Assembly: GCF_900199545.1 (NCBI RefSeq)
Contig: NZ_LT962671.1
Span: 1,348,815-1,407,269, forward strand
DNA: 58,455 nucleotides
DNA from: Raoultibacter massiliensis
GTDB taxonomy: Bacteria; Actinomycetota; Coriobacteriia; Coriobacteriales; Eggerthellaceae
Direction of reading: 5' to 3'
Part shown: positions 6,764-16,107 of the stretch, piece by piece
How the letters are laid out: every line of letters starts with the position of its first letter
Numbering within the stretch: the stretch's first letter is position 1
Position numbers and translations under genes: made by a program
The notes under the pieces: generated by a model
What the model saw: only the letters and a program-made list of their open reading frames with translations
What the model was told of the DNA's origin: nothing
Databases searched by the model: none

Positions 6764-9373
6764 TTATGCCTCCTCGATGTAATCACGTACGTCCTGGCCG
6801 TAGGAAGCGTCGTAGTACCGATTCCTGTTGAACTCTTCGGGATACTTCGCGGCGAGTTCGAACACATCGACCTTCTCCACGCCCACCAAATAGCCGCTCG
6901 TCACTTCGCCGTCGGCGTTTTTCGATGTCGTTGCCGTCGGGCAAATGAGGTTGATGGCACCGCCGCGGTCGAGCCCGCCCATGCCCGACACGATAACGTC
7001 GGAGTTCGCGCCATGATCCATGTACACGACCTCGGGACGGATTCGCTCGGTCACGCGAACGCCGCCGAGCACGCTGCCGCGTTCGTTGTAGACCTTCACT
7101 ACATCGCCGTCGACCACGCCCACGCTCGCCGCATCCGTCGGGTGCATCCACAGCGGCTCGTAGGCGTATCCGTCGGGACCGATGACCTTGCACGTTTGGA
7201 TTTCGCGCAACCACTCGACATCGTCGAATTCGGCGTGAACGCGCCAACGCGGGTGGTTCGATACGATGAGGAACGGATACTTCTTCGCGCGATCGGAACT
7301 GCGGCGATCATCATGGCCATCGCCGGATTCGCGCCAATGCGCAACCGGGCCGCGGAGCTCGTCATCGGGAAACATCGTTGCCAGTGGCTGCGAGTAGAAT
7401 TCGATCAAGCCCGTCGGCGTCTCGAGAGGATTAGCCGCCGGATCCTCCGCAAACGGCGTCAGGCCAACCGGCTGGTCTTCCCATCCCTCTTCGGTGGGAA
7501 TCAATTGGTAACCCCGCTTTTTAAACGCCTCGAAATCCCGGTCCTCTTCGGGAATGCCGCACGCCTCGTAACCTTCCCTCACCTGCTGTTCGATGGTTTT
7601 GCCCTTCGTCATGCGCTGCACGATGCCTTCGTACACGCCGCCGAATTTCTCGAGCGCCCGGCCGATCTCCTGCACGGCGATCCAATCCGACTTCGCCTCC
7701 CCCACCGCATCGATGGCGGCCTCTTCGAACGTGACGGCGCTCCATTGGCCGGAATCGTTGTCCGTACCGAAATCGCTGACCTCGAACTTCGTGCAGATGG
7801 GCAGCACGATATCGGCAAAACGGGCGTCGTCCTCAAACCACGGTGCCTGCACCAGGTAGAACTCAAGGTTTTCGCTTTTCAGAGCATCCTGGAATTCATA
7901 GCCGCCGTTGAGGCTGGTCGTGAACGCCGGATTGTCCGACCACAGCATCTTCACACCCGCATCGCCGTCAAGCGGAAACCGGAAGTGCTTGAACTGATCC
8001 GCACGCGGATCGGCGGCCGTCCCATGGCCGTACCACTCCAATTCCTCGCCGCGCAGAGCCTTGTGAATATGCACTTTCGGAACGAAGCTGTCACCGCCCT
8101 GACCGATGAGGGGGCCGTTGTAGCAGGCGGCCGTATTGGGAATAACCTTCGAAAGCGGCAGCGGACTGCACGAAGACATGCCGAACAACACCCATTCTAT
8201 GTACTTGATGGAAATGCGGCCCGGCTTGCCTACGCCCTGCATGGCCAGCAGATACACCTCCAAACGGGCGGGTTCGTGGGCGAATGCCGACCGGATGAAC
8301 GATCCTCCGTTGCAGTGCGCGATCGATACCGCATGGCTTGCCCAGTAACGAGCAAGCGCCTTGATGCGGTACGCGGGAATACCGCAGATGGGCTCGGCCC
8401 ATTCGGGCGTTTTCGGCACGCCGTCCTCGTTGCCGAGCACGTAGTACTCGAACCAATCGAAGCCGTCGGAATGCGTTTCGATGTACTCCCGATCGTACGT
8501 GTCCTCGGTCATCCACACATACGCGATCGCCAACTGCAGCGCGGCATCGGTATTCGGAAATACGGGGAACCATTTATCGGCATGAACGACAGCCGTGTAA
8601 TTGCAGTCGGGAGCGATGGCGAAGTTCTTGATGCCGCAATCCTCGAACCAGAACGCCATCCGGGAAGCCATCTGGCCGCCCCAGCCCCACGTGGTGGTCT
8701 CAAGATCGCAACCCCAGTACAGAAGCGCATCGCAATTCTGAGCGATATCCTGAGCCGTATTCGTGGAATGGGTGTTCTGTCCGACGGGATCCATGCCCCA
8801 CGCATGCTTCGCGCCCCAATACCAACCCTCCCAGCTATCGGGATTGCGGTTCTGGATGGTGAACCCGCCGCATTCGCCCAAAAGACGCGTCATGCAGCCA
8901 TGCGGGGTGTTGATCGCCTTGCTCTCGCCATGGCCGTCCGCTTGGCAGAGAATGGAATTCGGACCGTATTCGTCGTGCACGCGCTTGATCTCGCTCGCGA
9001 TGATCTCGCACGCCTCGTTCCAGCTGATTCGCTCGTATTTGCTCGTACCGCGCATTTCGGGATGCCGATCGCCGTTCGGATCCCAGTCAATGCGCTTCAT
9101 CGGATACGGAATGCGATTCTTGGAATACGTGCGACGTTTGTAGACTAGCGGAAACGGCGGCGTATACGATTTCATTCCCGGCTCGAACGTCTTACCGTCG
9201 CGCCCGGTGATGGTCCAGTAGTTCAACTCCTCTTTCGTGTAGTCGTTTTCGAAGTGAACGGGACGAATGCGCGCCAGTTTGCCATCCAGAACATCGGCGG
9301 CGACAATGTTCGCACCTCCCCCGAACGACTCCAACCCGAGGTTGTGCACGACGGTTTTCTCGGTGATTTTCAA
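6764..9373 (-). CDS. Molybdopterin oxidoreductase large subunit, transhydroxylase/catechol-dehydroxylase type
   Basis: An 869-aa bis-MGD molybdenum enzyme. It has no twin-arginine signal and no N-terminal CxxC cluster motif, so it should be cytosolic and lack its own Fe-S cluster, as in pyrogallol transhydroxylase (about 875 aa). A histidine (H148 in QADGHGESK) and an Asp-Ser pair (D179-S180 in NPDSWEGW) sit at nearly the spacing recalled for the His, Asp and Mo-ligand Ser of that enzyme. The gut catechol dehydroxylases are relatives. The start codon is TTG at 9373: no in-frame ATG is near, and an AGGGAG site lies 6 nt upstream. The substrate is probably a polyphenol, unproven here. Confidence 0.87.
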   Translation of the reverse strand: MKITEKTVVHNLGLESFGGGANIVAADVLDGKLARIRPVHFENDYTKEELNYWTITGRDGKTFEPGMKSYTPPFPLVYKRRTYSKNRIPYPMKRIDWDPNGDRHPEMRGTSKYERISWNEACEIIASEIKRVHDEYGPNSILCQADGHGESKAINTPHGCMTRLLGECGGFTIQNRNPDSWEGWYWGAKHAWGMDPVGQNTHSTNTAQDIAQNCDALLYWGCDLETTTWGWGGQMASRMAFWFEDCGIKNFAIAPDCNYTAVVHADKWFPVFPNTDAALQLAIAYVWMTEDTYDREYIETHSDGFDWFEYYVLGNEDGVPKTPEWAEPICGIPAYRIKALARYWASHAVSIAHCNGGSFIRSAFAHEPARLEVYLLAMQGVGKPGRISIKYIEWVLFGMSSCSPLPLSKVIPNTAACYNGPLIGQGGDSFVPKVHIHKALRGEELEWYGHGTAADPRADQFKHFRFPLDGDAGVKMLWSDNPAFTTSLNGGYEFQDALKSENLEFYLVQAPWFEDDARFADIVLPICTKFEVSDFGTDNDSGQWSAVTFEEAAIDAVGEAKSDWIAVQEIGRALEKFGGVYEGIVQRMTKGKTIEQQVREGYEACGIPEEDRDFEAFKKRGYQLIPTEEGWEDQPVGLTPFAEDPAANPLETPTGLIEFYSQPLATMFPDDELRGPVAHWRESGDGHDDRRSSDRAKKYPFLIVSNHPRWRVHAEFDDVEWLREIQTCKVIGPDGYAYEPLWMHPTDAASVGVVDGDVVKVYNERGSVLGGVRVTERIRPEVVYMDHGANSDVIVSGMGGLDRGGAINLICPTATTSKNADGEVTSGYLVGVEKVDVFELAAKYPEEFNRNRYYDASYGQDVRDYIEEA

Positions 9374-9418
9374 CGTCTGCTCCCTTTCTCTCTTTTCTCG
9401 CTTGATAGCGGCATGCGG

Positions 9419-10717
9419 CTACTGCTCGAGGCGCGCACGCTCTTCGGCGCGCACCTCGGAAATCTTTTTGTCGGACTTCACGAATACGATGACCGCCACG
9501 GCAGCGAGCACGGCAAGCGGCGCCAAAACGAACTGCGCATTCGCCTGCCAGCCAACGCTCGCGACGATAGGCGAGACGATGTAGCCTCCCACAACCTGCG
9601 CGACACCCGTGGCAAACGCCATCGTGGCCAGCACGAGGTCGGTTTTCTTCGGCTCGGGAACGAGCACCGGAGCGATGGCGCGGGTGCCGGTAGGCACAAG
9701 CGCACCGCACAGGCCCATGAGAATGCTCGCGGTCCAGGGACCCGTCATATCGGTGCCGGGGGTGAAGTAGAAGAACGCCATGCACAAAGCCACTAGAAGA
9801 TAGCCGCCCGCAATCATCCACTTGCGGAAGTTGAGCTTGTCGGCAACCACGCCGAATGCGATGCCGAGCGGTATGGAAATGAGAGCCGTCCAATTGGGAA
9901 GCATGGCCGAATCGAATACGTTTAAGCCCTTGACGTTTTGAAGGAACGTCGGATACAGGGTGTTGATGTTCGCAACGTAATCGAACACCCACACGAAAAA
10001 GAACGCGCACACAACGAAACCGGCCAGCATGTAGTTGCGACCCGGCTTCTTTCGACGCGAGGGGTCACCGTCGACCAACTCGTTTTCGGGAATGGCGGGC
10101 ATCTTGCAGCTGACCAGCAGCCACACGATGGATACGATTTCCATGGCAATGGAAACGTACCAGATGGGCCTCCACGAGAACGCAAGCGCGGCGCCGCCGG
10201 CGGCATCGAATATCATCGGAGCGGTGAAGAACGCTATGACCACGCCGACAGGCGTCCACTGAGACCAAATGCCCATGCACAAACCCTGGTCTTTCAGGGG
10301 GAACAGGCGGGGCATGATGTTGGGGCCGATGACGCAAATCAAACCGTACGCCACGCCCTCAAGCGTGCGCCCCGCCAAAAACAGCGCCGTGTCGGGAGCA
10401 AACACGCAAATGAGAGAGCCGACCAGCTGCAACGCCGACGTGACGACAATGGAGAATTTTATGCCCAGGCGCTGCATGACGAACATTCCCGGAAAGGCCA
10501 GCAGCATGCCGGCAATGGAAAACACCCCCATGATCTGGCTGAGCATTTCAACGGACATTCCTAAATCGGCACCGATGAACTGGATAGCAGGCGCGGCTTT
10601 GAACTGGTTGAACGTCGCGGTAAAACCGAGGAAGAACAGCGCGGCGAAGCACAGCCAGCGCTCCGTCGAATTGAGCTGGCGGCTTTGCACGCCGTAACGA
10701 GAAACGGATGTTGCCAT
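9419..10717 (-). CDS. MFS transporter of the transhydroxylase cluster
   Basis: A 432-aa major facilitator protein with about 12 helices. The A-loop-like GRTLEGVAYGLICVIGP segment is present, and FNQFKAAPAIQFIGADLG follows helix 1. The ATG at 10717 is used because a GGGGGA ribosome site lies just upstream; an earlier in-frame start would add an unlikely Arg-rich extension. It is the first gene of the cluster, 45 bp before the molybdenum subunit, and probably imports the aromatic substrate or exports the product. Such MFS genes commonly sit next to catechol dehydroxylase genes in Eggerthellaceae. Substrate cannot be read from sequence. Confidence 0.87.
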   Translation of the reverse strand: MATSVSRYGVQSRQLNSTERWLCFAALFFLGFTATFNQFKAAPAIQFIGADLGMSVEMLSQIMGVFSIAGMLLAFPGMFVMQRLGIKFSIVVTSALQLVGSLICVFAPDTALFLAGRTLEGVAYGLICVIGPNIMPRLFPLKDQGLCMGIWSQWTPVGVVIAFFTAPMIFDAAGGAALAFSWRPIWYVSIAMEIVSIVWLLVSCKMPAIPENELVDGDPSRRKKPGRNYMLAGFVVCAFFFVWVFDYVANINTLYPTFLQNVKGLNVFDSAMLPNWTALISIPLGIAFGVVADKLNFRKWMIAGGYLLVALCMAFFYFTPGTDMTGPWTASILMGLCGALVPTGTRAIAPVLVPEPKKTDLVLATMAFATGVAQVVGGYIVSPIVASVGWQANAQFVLAPLAVLAAVAVIVFVKSDKKISEVRAEERARLEQ

Positions 10718-11035
10718 AGATCCCCCTATCCTGATGAATGTCCGACCGAACCCCTCGGTCACGCCTCATCGCGCGACGGCGCAACTCGGCCGCTTTCAAA
10801 CACCATTCTGACAGGCGGCTAATCCCGAGGACATAAACAAGCAGGCATGCAGACTCGCAACGATTTGTTGACCCCTCATACTTGCATGCGCCTCGACACC
10901 CGACCCCGGCCCCCGTCGCAATCGGAAACGCGTTTTCGGATCGGAAGCGAAGACGCGATAATCGCAACATGGGCCGATTCGACCGGCATGTTCCCTATCC
11001 TTCGCATTGCCGTGCATCTGTGTATAATGGTTCGA
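10718..11035. promoter_or_regulatory. Divergent control region with regulator half-site matches
   Basis: This 318-bp gap lies between the MFS gene and the GT4 gene, which point apart. It contains CGCAATCGG (10917-10925) and ATAATCGCAA (10958-10967). Both strings also occur in the palindromic promoter of the LysR/LuxR gene at 4394-4423 (on one strand or the other), so this is a likely binding region for that regulator. A small GACCGA/TCGGTC hairpin at 10744-10760 lies in the MFS leader. No clear -35/-10 pair for the MFS gene was found. Confidence 0.45.
11001..11028 (+). promoter_or_regulatory. Promoter of the GT4-aminotransferase-PGT operon, possibly leaderless
   Basis: A perfect -10 TATAAT (11023-11028) has TTCGCA 16 bp upstream. 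Only seven bases separate the -10 from the ATG at 11036, so transcription would begin at or one base before the start codon. No ribosome site exists between them. Confidence 0.55.
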
Positions 11036-12262
11036 ATGAACAGCACAAGGAAAAAAATAGCAGTCGTAACCATGGGAGTGAAACTCGGTGACGAGACGCG
11101 GGGCTACACCCGTTTCCGCTTTCTCTCCGAGCTCCTCGTTCGAGAAGGATTCTCCGTCGATCTCATAACCTCGAGCTTCCAGCATTGGGACAAAGCCCCC
11201 CGTGACACGTCTCGGGAATGCTATCGGAACCTTCCCTACTCGATCGTGTTCATAGACGAACCGGGATATAAGAAAAACCTCGACCTCGCACGTATCAGAA
11301 GCCATGCCGTCGCCGCAAAGAACCTTCGCACCCACTTCGCTCAGCACGGCGAAGACTACGCGCTCGTCTACGCCGAAATCCCGCCGAACGACGTCGCCCG
11401 CGTGTGCGCAGAATACGCAAGCGAGCACGACATTCCCTTCGTTGCGGACATCAACGATCTGTGGCCCGAGGCCATGCGCATGGTCGTCGACGTGCCCATC
11501 GTCAGCGACATCGCCTTCCATCCCTTCGCACGTGACGCGAAGCGCGTGTACACCCTGCTTTCGGGAGCTGTCGGCACCTCGGACGAATACGCGATGCGCC
11601 CCGCCCAAGACCGAAAAGAGCCCTATCCGAAGGCCACCGTGTACGTAGGCAACGTGCTGTCCGAATTCGACGGGGGCATCGCCGCGTACCGAAGCGGGAT
11701 AAGCAAGCCCGATGGAGAGGTATGGGTAACCTACGCGGGCACTCTGGGAGCAAGCTACGACCTCGCAACGCTTATCGAAGCGGCGGCGGCATGCGCGGCG
11801 AAAGCCGCACCCGTCCGCGTGAAGATCCTCGGAGACGGACCGGATCGGGAAAAGCTCGAAGAAATCGCCGCACGGCTTGCAGCACCCGTCGATTTCCTCG
11901 GCTACATGGATTATCCCCATATGGCAGCCTACCTTGCAGCCTCCGACATCACAGTCAACTCGCTGGTGAAATCGGCCGTCCAGAGCATCGTCACCAAAAT
12001 CGGCGACTACCTTGCAAGCGGACACCCCCTGATCAACACCGGCACGAGCCCCGAATTCAGAAACCTCGTCAGCGAGGGAGGCTTCGGCGTGAACGTCGAG
12101 GCCGAAAACGCAGCCGCCCTTGCCGAGGCGATCGAAAAGCTGGCGGGTAACCCGAGTTTGCGAAAAATCATGGGCGCGCGGGCGCGCGCCGTCGCCGAAA
12201 GCGAATTCGACCAGCCCCGCTCCTACATGCGCATCGTCGACCTCATCCGCAAGCTGATTTGA
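11036..12262 (+). CDS. Glycosyltransferase family 4 (GT-B fold)
   Basis: A 408-aa retaining GT-B glycosyltransferase. The N-terminal part has a Rossmann start (KKIAVVTMGVKLGDETRG) and DINDLWPEAMR. The C-terminal half carries the nucleotide-sugar domain: VTYAGTLGASYDLATL, VRVKILGDGPDREKLE, VDFLGYMDYPHMAAYLAASD and GTSPEFRNL. The ATG at 11036 is the first start after the -10 box. Earlier in-frame ATGs lie upstream of the promoter. First gene of a plus-strand trio with an aminotransferase and an initiating phosphoglycosyl transferase, so it probably adds the second sugar to a lipid-linked precursor. Sugar specificity unknown. Confidence 0.85.
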   Translation: MNSTRKKIAVVTMGVKLGDETRGYTRFRFLSELLVREGFSVDLITSSFQHWDKAPRDTSRECYRNLPYSIVFIDEPGYKKNLDLARIRSHAVAAKNLRTHFAQHGEDYALVYAEIPPNDVARVCAEYASEHDIPFVADINDLWPEAMRMVVDVPIVSDIAFHPFARDAKRVYTLLSGAVGTSDEYAMRPAQDRKEPYPKATVYVGNVLSEFDGGIAAYRSGISKPDGEVWVTYAGTLGASYDLATLIEAAAACAAKAAPVRVKILGDGPDREKLEEIAARLAAPVDFLGYMDYPHMAAYLAASDITVNSLVKSAVQSIVTKIGDYLASGHPLINTGTSPEFRNLVSEGGFGVNVEAENAAALAEAIEKLAGNPSLRKIMGARARAVAESEFDQPRSYMRIVDLIRKLI

Positions 12263-12301
12263 TTTCTTTGCAGGATGCAAACCGATACGGCCCCTTTGCC
12301 C

Positions 12302-12307
12302 TATAAT
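12302..12307 (+). promoter_or_regulatory. -10 box eight bases before the aminotransferase start
   Basis: TATAAT at 12302-12307 ends eight bases before the ATG at 12316, again consistent with a leaderless mRNA. No good -35 was found, so this may be a weak internal promoter. An in-frame GTG at 12310 is an alternative but less likely start. Confidence 0.4.
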
Positions 12308-12315
12308 GAGTGTCC

Positions 12316-13551
12316 ATGGACGACAAGCGACACATAGCCTTCTCACCACCCGATATCAGCCAGGCTGAAATCGACGCAGTCGCCGAGGCGATGCGTTCGG
12401 GCTGGATCACCACCGGACCGAAAACGAAGGAACTCGAACATCGGCTTGCCGATCTCACGAAGGCCGCCGGAGTCGCGTGCCTCTCATCGGCGACCGCAGC
12501 GCTCGAATGCGCTTTACGGGCGCTCGGCATAGGCCCGGGAGACGAAGTCATCGTGCCGGCCTACACCTACACCGCCTCTTGCTCGCCCATCTGCCACGTA
12601 GGCGCAACGCCCGTTCTCATCGACACGGCACCAGGCTCGTTCGAGATGAACTATGCCGAACTCGGCGACCTCGTCACCGAGCGGACCCGTGCGGTCATTC
12701 CCGTCGACATTGCAGGCAGAATGTGCGATTACGACAGACTCGAGGGCGTGCTCCTCTCGAAAAAAGCTCTCTGGCGCCCGCAAAACGACCTGCAGCGGCT
12801 TTTTGACCGGGTCGTCATCGTGGCCGACGGAGCCCATTCGCTGGGAGCCGATTACCACGGACGTCCGAGCGGATCGGTCGCCGATTTCACCGCGTTCTCG
12901 TTCCATGCGGTCAAAAACCTCACAACCGCCGAAGGCGGAGCTCTCGCCTGGCGCAACGGAGGCTTTGACAACGAGGAGTTCTATCGGGGCATCATGCTGC
13001 AATCGCTCCATGGGCAGACGAAGGACGCCCTCGCCAAAACGCAAGCCTCCTCCTGGGAATACGATATAGCCTTCCCGGGTTGGAAGTGCAACATGACCGA
13101 CATCCAAGCCGCGATCGGCCTCGCGCAGCTCGATCGGTATCCCAATCTGCTCGCCCGTCGGCGCGAGATCATCGCCCGTTACGAAGCGGGGCTTGCCGAC
13201 GCCGACGTAACCCTCGTCAAGCATTTCGGTGATTGGGCGAATTCGAGCGGGCACCTCATGCTCGTGCGGATGCCCGGCAAAGACGAGGCGTTCCGCAACA
13301 GGGTCATCGAACTCATGGCCGAAGACGGCGTCGCAACGAACGTTCACTACAAACCCCTGCCGATGTTCACCGCCTACCGCAACCTCGGGTTCGATATCGC
13401 CGACTACCCCAATGCCTACAACCAGTACCGATGCGAGATCACGCTGCCCCTTCACACGCTCTTAAGCGATGACGACGTCGATTACACGATCGGTTCGTTC
13501 AAGCGTGCCTTCGCGCGTGCGAGCGATCAGACGAAGCGGGAGTCCGATTGA
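12316..13551 (+). CDS. DegT/DnrJ/EryC1/StrS-family sugar aminotransferase
   Basis: A 411-aa PLP-dependent aminotransferase of fold type I that aminates a nucleotide-linked keto-sugar. SSATAALECALRALG binds the cofactor phosphate, DGAHSLGA (around 171) holds the Asp contacting the PLP ring nitrogen, and K200 (FSFHAVKN) is the Schiff-base lysine. It ends in a 1-nt overlap (TGATG) with the phosphoglycosyl transferase gene. The pairing recalls PglE-PglC of bacillosamine-type pathways, suggesting the first sugar is a 4-amino- or diamino-deoxy sugar. The matching dehydratase is not in the window. Substrate is inferred. Confidence 0.88.
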   Translation: MDDKRHIAFSPPDISQAEIDAVAEAMRSGWITTGPKTKELEHRLADLTKAAGVACLSSATAALECALRALGIGPGDEVIVPAYTYTASCSPICHVGATPVLIDTAPGSFEMNYAELGDLVTERTRAVIPVDIAGRMCDYDRLEGVLLSKKALWRPQNDLQRLFDRVVIVADGAHSLGADYHGRPSGSVADFTAFSFHAVKNLTTAEGGALAWRNGGFDNEEFYRGIMLQSLHGQTKDALAKTQASSWEYDIAFPGWKCNMTDIQAAIGLAQLDRYPNLLARRREIIARYEAGLADADVTLVKHFGDWANSSGHLMLVRMPGKDEAFRNRVIELMAEDGVATNVHYKPLPMFTAYRNLGFDIADYPNAYNQYRCEITLPLHTLLSDDDVDYTIGSFKRAFARASDQTKRESD

Positions 13552-14159
13552 TGTACGCCCGCTTCGGGAAGAGGCTGCTCGACATTCTGCTTGGAATCGT
13601 CGCTTTGCCCTTCGTCGCCATCATACTGCTTATCATGGCCCCCTTCATCCATTTCGAGGACAAGGGACCGGTGTTTTACAACGCGCCGCGCATCGGCAAG
13701 GGCGGCCGCGAGTTCAAGATGTACAAGCTCCGCTCCATGAAGGTGGATGCACCCGATCTCACGATGCCCGACGGCTCGACCTACAACGGGGCGGATGATC
13801 CGCGCATGACGCGTATGGGTACGTTCATGCGTAAAACGAGCATTGACGAGCTGCCCCAGATCCTCAACGTTATCAAAGGCGATATGAGCCTGATCGGCCC
13901 GCGCCCCGACCTCGAACGAGAAACCGAACTCTACGAGGGATACGAACACGAAAAGCTCCTTGTGCGACCTGGCATCACCGGATACGCCGCTGTCAGCGGC
14001 CGCAACTCCCTTCCTTGGCACGATCGGCTTGCCCTCGACGTTTACTACGTGCGCAACATCTCGTTCGCCCTCGACGTGAAGATATTCTTCAAGACCTTCG
14101 CGGTCGTCTTCGCCCGCGAAGGCGTCTTCGTCGAGGAAAACGAGGACCGGCAACGGTAA
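13551..14159 (+). CDS. Monotopic phosphoglycosyl transferase (PglC-like initiating sugar transferase)
   Basis: A 202-aa membrane enzyme that transfers a sugar-1-phosphate from a UDP-sugar to undecaprenyl phosphate, starting a lipid-linked glycan. It has one N-terminal re-entrant hydrophobic segment (residues 9-32), the FKMYKLRSMKVDA motif, the catalytic Asp-Glu pair at 99-100 (TSIDELPQ), SLIGPRP at 113-119 and RPGITGYAAVSGRN. The small size matches PglC/WcaJ-core forms. The start overlaps the aminotransferase stop, with a GGGAG site before it. The C-terminal 25-30 codons recur as a decayed copy at 16108-16201. Confidence 0.92.
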   Translation: MYARFGKRLLDILLGIVALPFVAIILLIMAPFIHFEDKGPVFYNAPRIGKGGREFKMYKLRSMKVDAPDLTMPDGSTYNGADDPRMTRMGTFMRKTSIDELPQILNVIKGDMSLIGPRPDLERETELYEGYEHEKLLVRPGITGYAAVSGRNSLPWHDRLALDVYYVRNISFALDVKIFFKTFAVVFAREGVFVEENEDRQR

Positions 14160-14176
14160 CGCGCTTTAGCGGTATC

Positions 14177-15988
14177 TCATTCGACTCCGAAAGGATCCCA
14201 TTTATCGGCTATCCCGTCGAATGCGCCGCGATTTTCAAGTTCTCGGTAAAAATCCTTCGTATACCGATACATTGTCATGGGATACTCTCCGAATTCCTGG
14301 CCGAGAGCCTGTTTGTACTCCGCCCACATGCACCAGAGAAAACCCCCGAGGGCAATGTAGAGGTAAAGGCGCAGCCACTCGCTTTCTGAAGGCTCTTCCC
14401 CAACGTACAGGCGCAGGGCGAGGTCGATCCGCTCTTTATCGAACTCGGCGAAAATAGCATACATGGCAACGTCCATTATCGGATCGCCCATGCCGGCATA
14501 CTCCCAATCGATGATCCTCCCCTCGCCGCTGGGAAGCATGAGGATGTTGATGTGGGCGTAATCGCCGTGGCAGAGGATCTCGGGAACGCCAAGACGCTTT
14601 TTCAATTCGAACAAGCGACGAACCTTGCGGTTGGTCTCGTTGATATCGCGGAACAGGATCGCATGGGCGCTTTCGGCAAGCTCGTAATAATCGGCCGTCA
14701 TGCGCCCGATATCGAAGCGGTGCGGTATCTCGATGGCAAGGTCGTGCATCTTTCTGATTTGCCGCATCGAGATTTCGAGATCGCGATCGTCGAAGGGGTC
14801 CGCCGAGCGAACATCTCGCCAGTAGCGCGTGATCTTAATGCCCGTATCGGCATCGAAGCGAACGACTTCATCGGATATGCCGAGCGGCATTATCGAATCG
14901 TACACGAGCTTCTCGCTGCGCCGATCGATCTGCTTGTCGGTTCCTATGCCGGGAACCCGCAGCACGTACTCTTCGGCGCCGAGGGAAAAATGAAACGAGT
15001 TGTTGGTGACTCCTTCTTTAAGAGGAAAGATATCCTTGATCGACGCCTCCTCGACGCCAAACGACTCGGCGATAAAACGCATGATCTCGTTGCGGGAATC
15101 GATTGCGTAAGAAATATCGTAAGCGCGCAGCTCTTCGAGGCACTCGAACTCATGCACGTTGCCCGTTTGATCGCTCGCATACATAGCCAATTCGTCTATA
15201 TGGTCTTTGAGAATCTGCTCCCAGTAAAAATCATCGGCATCCGCCCGATCCTCGTACTCCCCCATGAGCTCAACGAATCGGGCTGAGAACCGCGCGTTGA
15301 AAAACGCCGGCCCTACGATGGCAAGCGAATCCGCACCCCCGATTTCGATACCCGTTATCCGCATCGCCTCGTCTGTATCGACGCACCACTCGTCCGTCGG
15401 TCCGTCGAATCGCAAGCACGAAAACCAACTGTCGAATTCATACGCATTGAATATCGCCCGATCGATCCAGTTGTCCGCAACAAGCACATACGAGTTCCCC
15501 AGATACGATGCCGCACACCGCAGGCTCTCAAGATTGTTCTTTACGGCGTAATCGGGATTAACGACAAGCTTCACGCCGTATTTGTCCACAAGATACTCGA
15601 ACGCCTCTTTCATGTAGCCGACTACGATTACGATATCGGAAACGCCCGCATCGATCAGCTGCTCTATCTGATGCTCGAGCATGGGCTTTCCATGAACCTC
15701 AAGCAATCCTTTGGGTTTTTCATAGGTGAGGGGAACGAATCTGGAACCAAAACCCGCCGCAAGGATAATTGCGTTATCGACCCTATGGGGTTCCAAAGAT
15801 TCTAGCCCGTGCGAAGTTGCCCTAAAGCCCTCGTCGAGCAATCCGCTTTCCCTTAACCGGTCGCACGTCGCTTCGACCGACTCGGGCGAAAGCCCGCTTT
15901 CAACAGCCAGCCGTTGATACGTGCGCGGATTTTCGCTCGCGTCCACGCATGCGCGAAGCACATAAAACGCTTCTCTGCTGAGACCCAT
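14177..15988 (-). CDS. wHTH + LicC-like nucleotidyltransferase + LicA-like kinase fusion, copy 1
   Basis: A 603-aa three-domain protein, first of four paralogues. Residues 1-68 are a winged HTH (YQRLAVESGLSPESVEATC). Residues 72-300 are a sugar/choline nucleotidyltransferase with AAGFGSR at 77-83, KPKGLLEV from 91 and a metal-site Asp in VADNW (172). Residues 318-603 are a choline/ethanolamine kinase-like APH fold with PLKEGVTNNSF, RVPGIGT, CHGDYAHIN at 473-481 and IIDWEYAG at 492-499. All catalytic motifs are intact, so it could phosphorylate an amino alcohol and make the CDP or other nucleotide derivative. Convergent with the PGT gene, 17 bp apart. It is the most diverged copy and the only one with CHGDYAH. 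Substrate not known. Confidence 0.85.
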   Translation of the reverse strand: MGLSREAFYVLRACVDASENPRTYQRLAVESGLSPESVEATCDRLRESGLLDEGFRATSHGLESLEPHRVDNAIILAAGFGSRFVPLTYEKPKGLLEVHGKPMLEHQIEQLIDAGVSDIVIVVGYMKEAFEYLVDKYGVKLVVNPDYAVKNNLESLRCAASYLGNSYVLVADNWIDRAIFNAYEFDSWFSCLRFDGPTDEWCVDTDEAMRITGIEIGGADSLAIVGPAFFNARFSARFVELMGEYEDRADADDFYWEQILKDHIDELAMYASDQTGNVHEFECLEELRAYDISYAIDSRNEIMRFIAESFGVEEASIKDIFPLKEGVTNNSFHFSLGAEEYVLRVPGIGTDKQIDRRSEKLVYDSIMPLGISDEVVRFDADTGIKITRYWRDVRSADPFDDRDLEISMRQIRKMHDLAIEIPHRFDIGRMTADYYELAESAHAILFRDINETNRKVRRLFELKKRLGVPEILCHGDYAHINILMLPSGEGRIIDWEYAGMGDPIMDVAMYAIFAEFDKERIDLALRLYVGEEPSESEWLRLYLYIALGGFLWCMWAEYKQALGQEFGEYPMTMYRYTKDFYRELENRGAFDGIADKWDPFGVE

Positions 15989-16107
15989 TTTCTCCCCTTT
16001 ACTCGCCCTCTATCGCACATAATGATAGCGCAAACGCATACGATGGGCTTCGAACATGATACGAACGGTTGTACATTCCCGAAGCTCATCGCAAGCGGAG
16101 CGCATCC

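Noticed and set aside
6521..9148. Very long open frame on the plus strand opposite the molybdenum subunit gene
   Set aside because: It is the antisense shadow of a clear 869-aa enzyme; its protein has low complexity and no domain, as expected for GC-rich coding DNA.
10796..12349. 517-codon minus-strand frame opposite the first GT4 gene
   Set aside because: It covers a recognisable GT4 gene on the other strand and a promoter region, and resembles no protein family.
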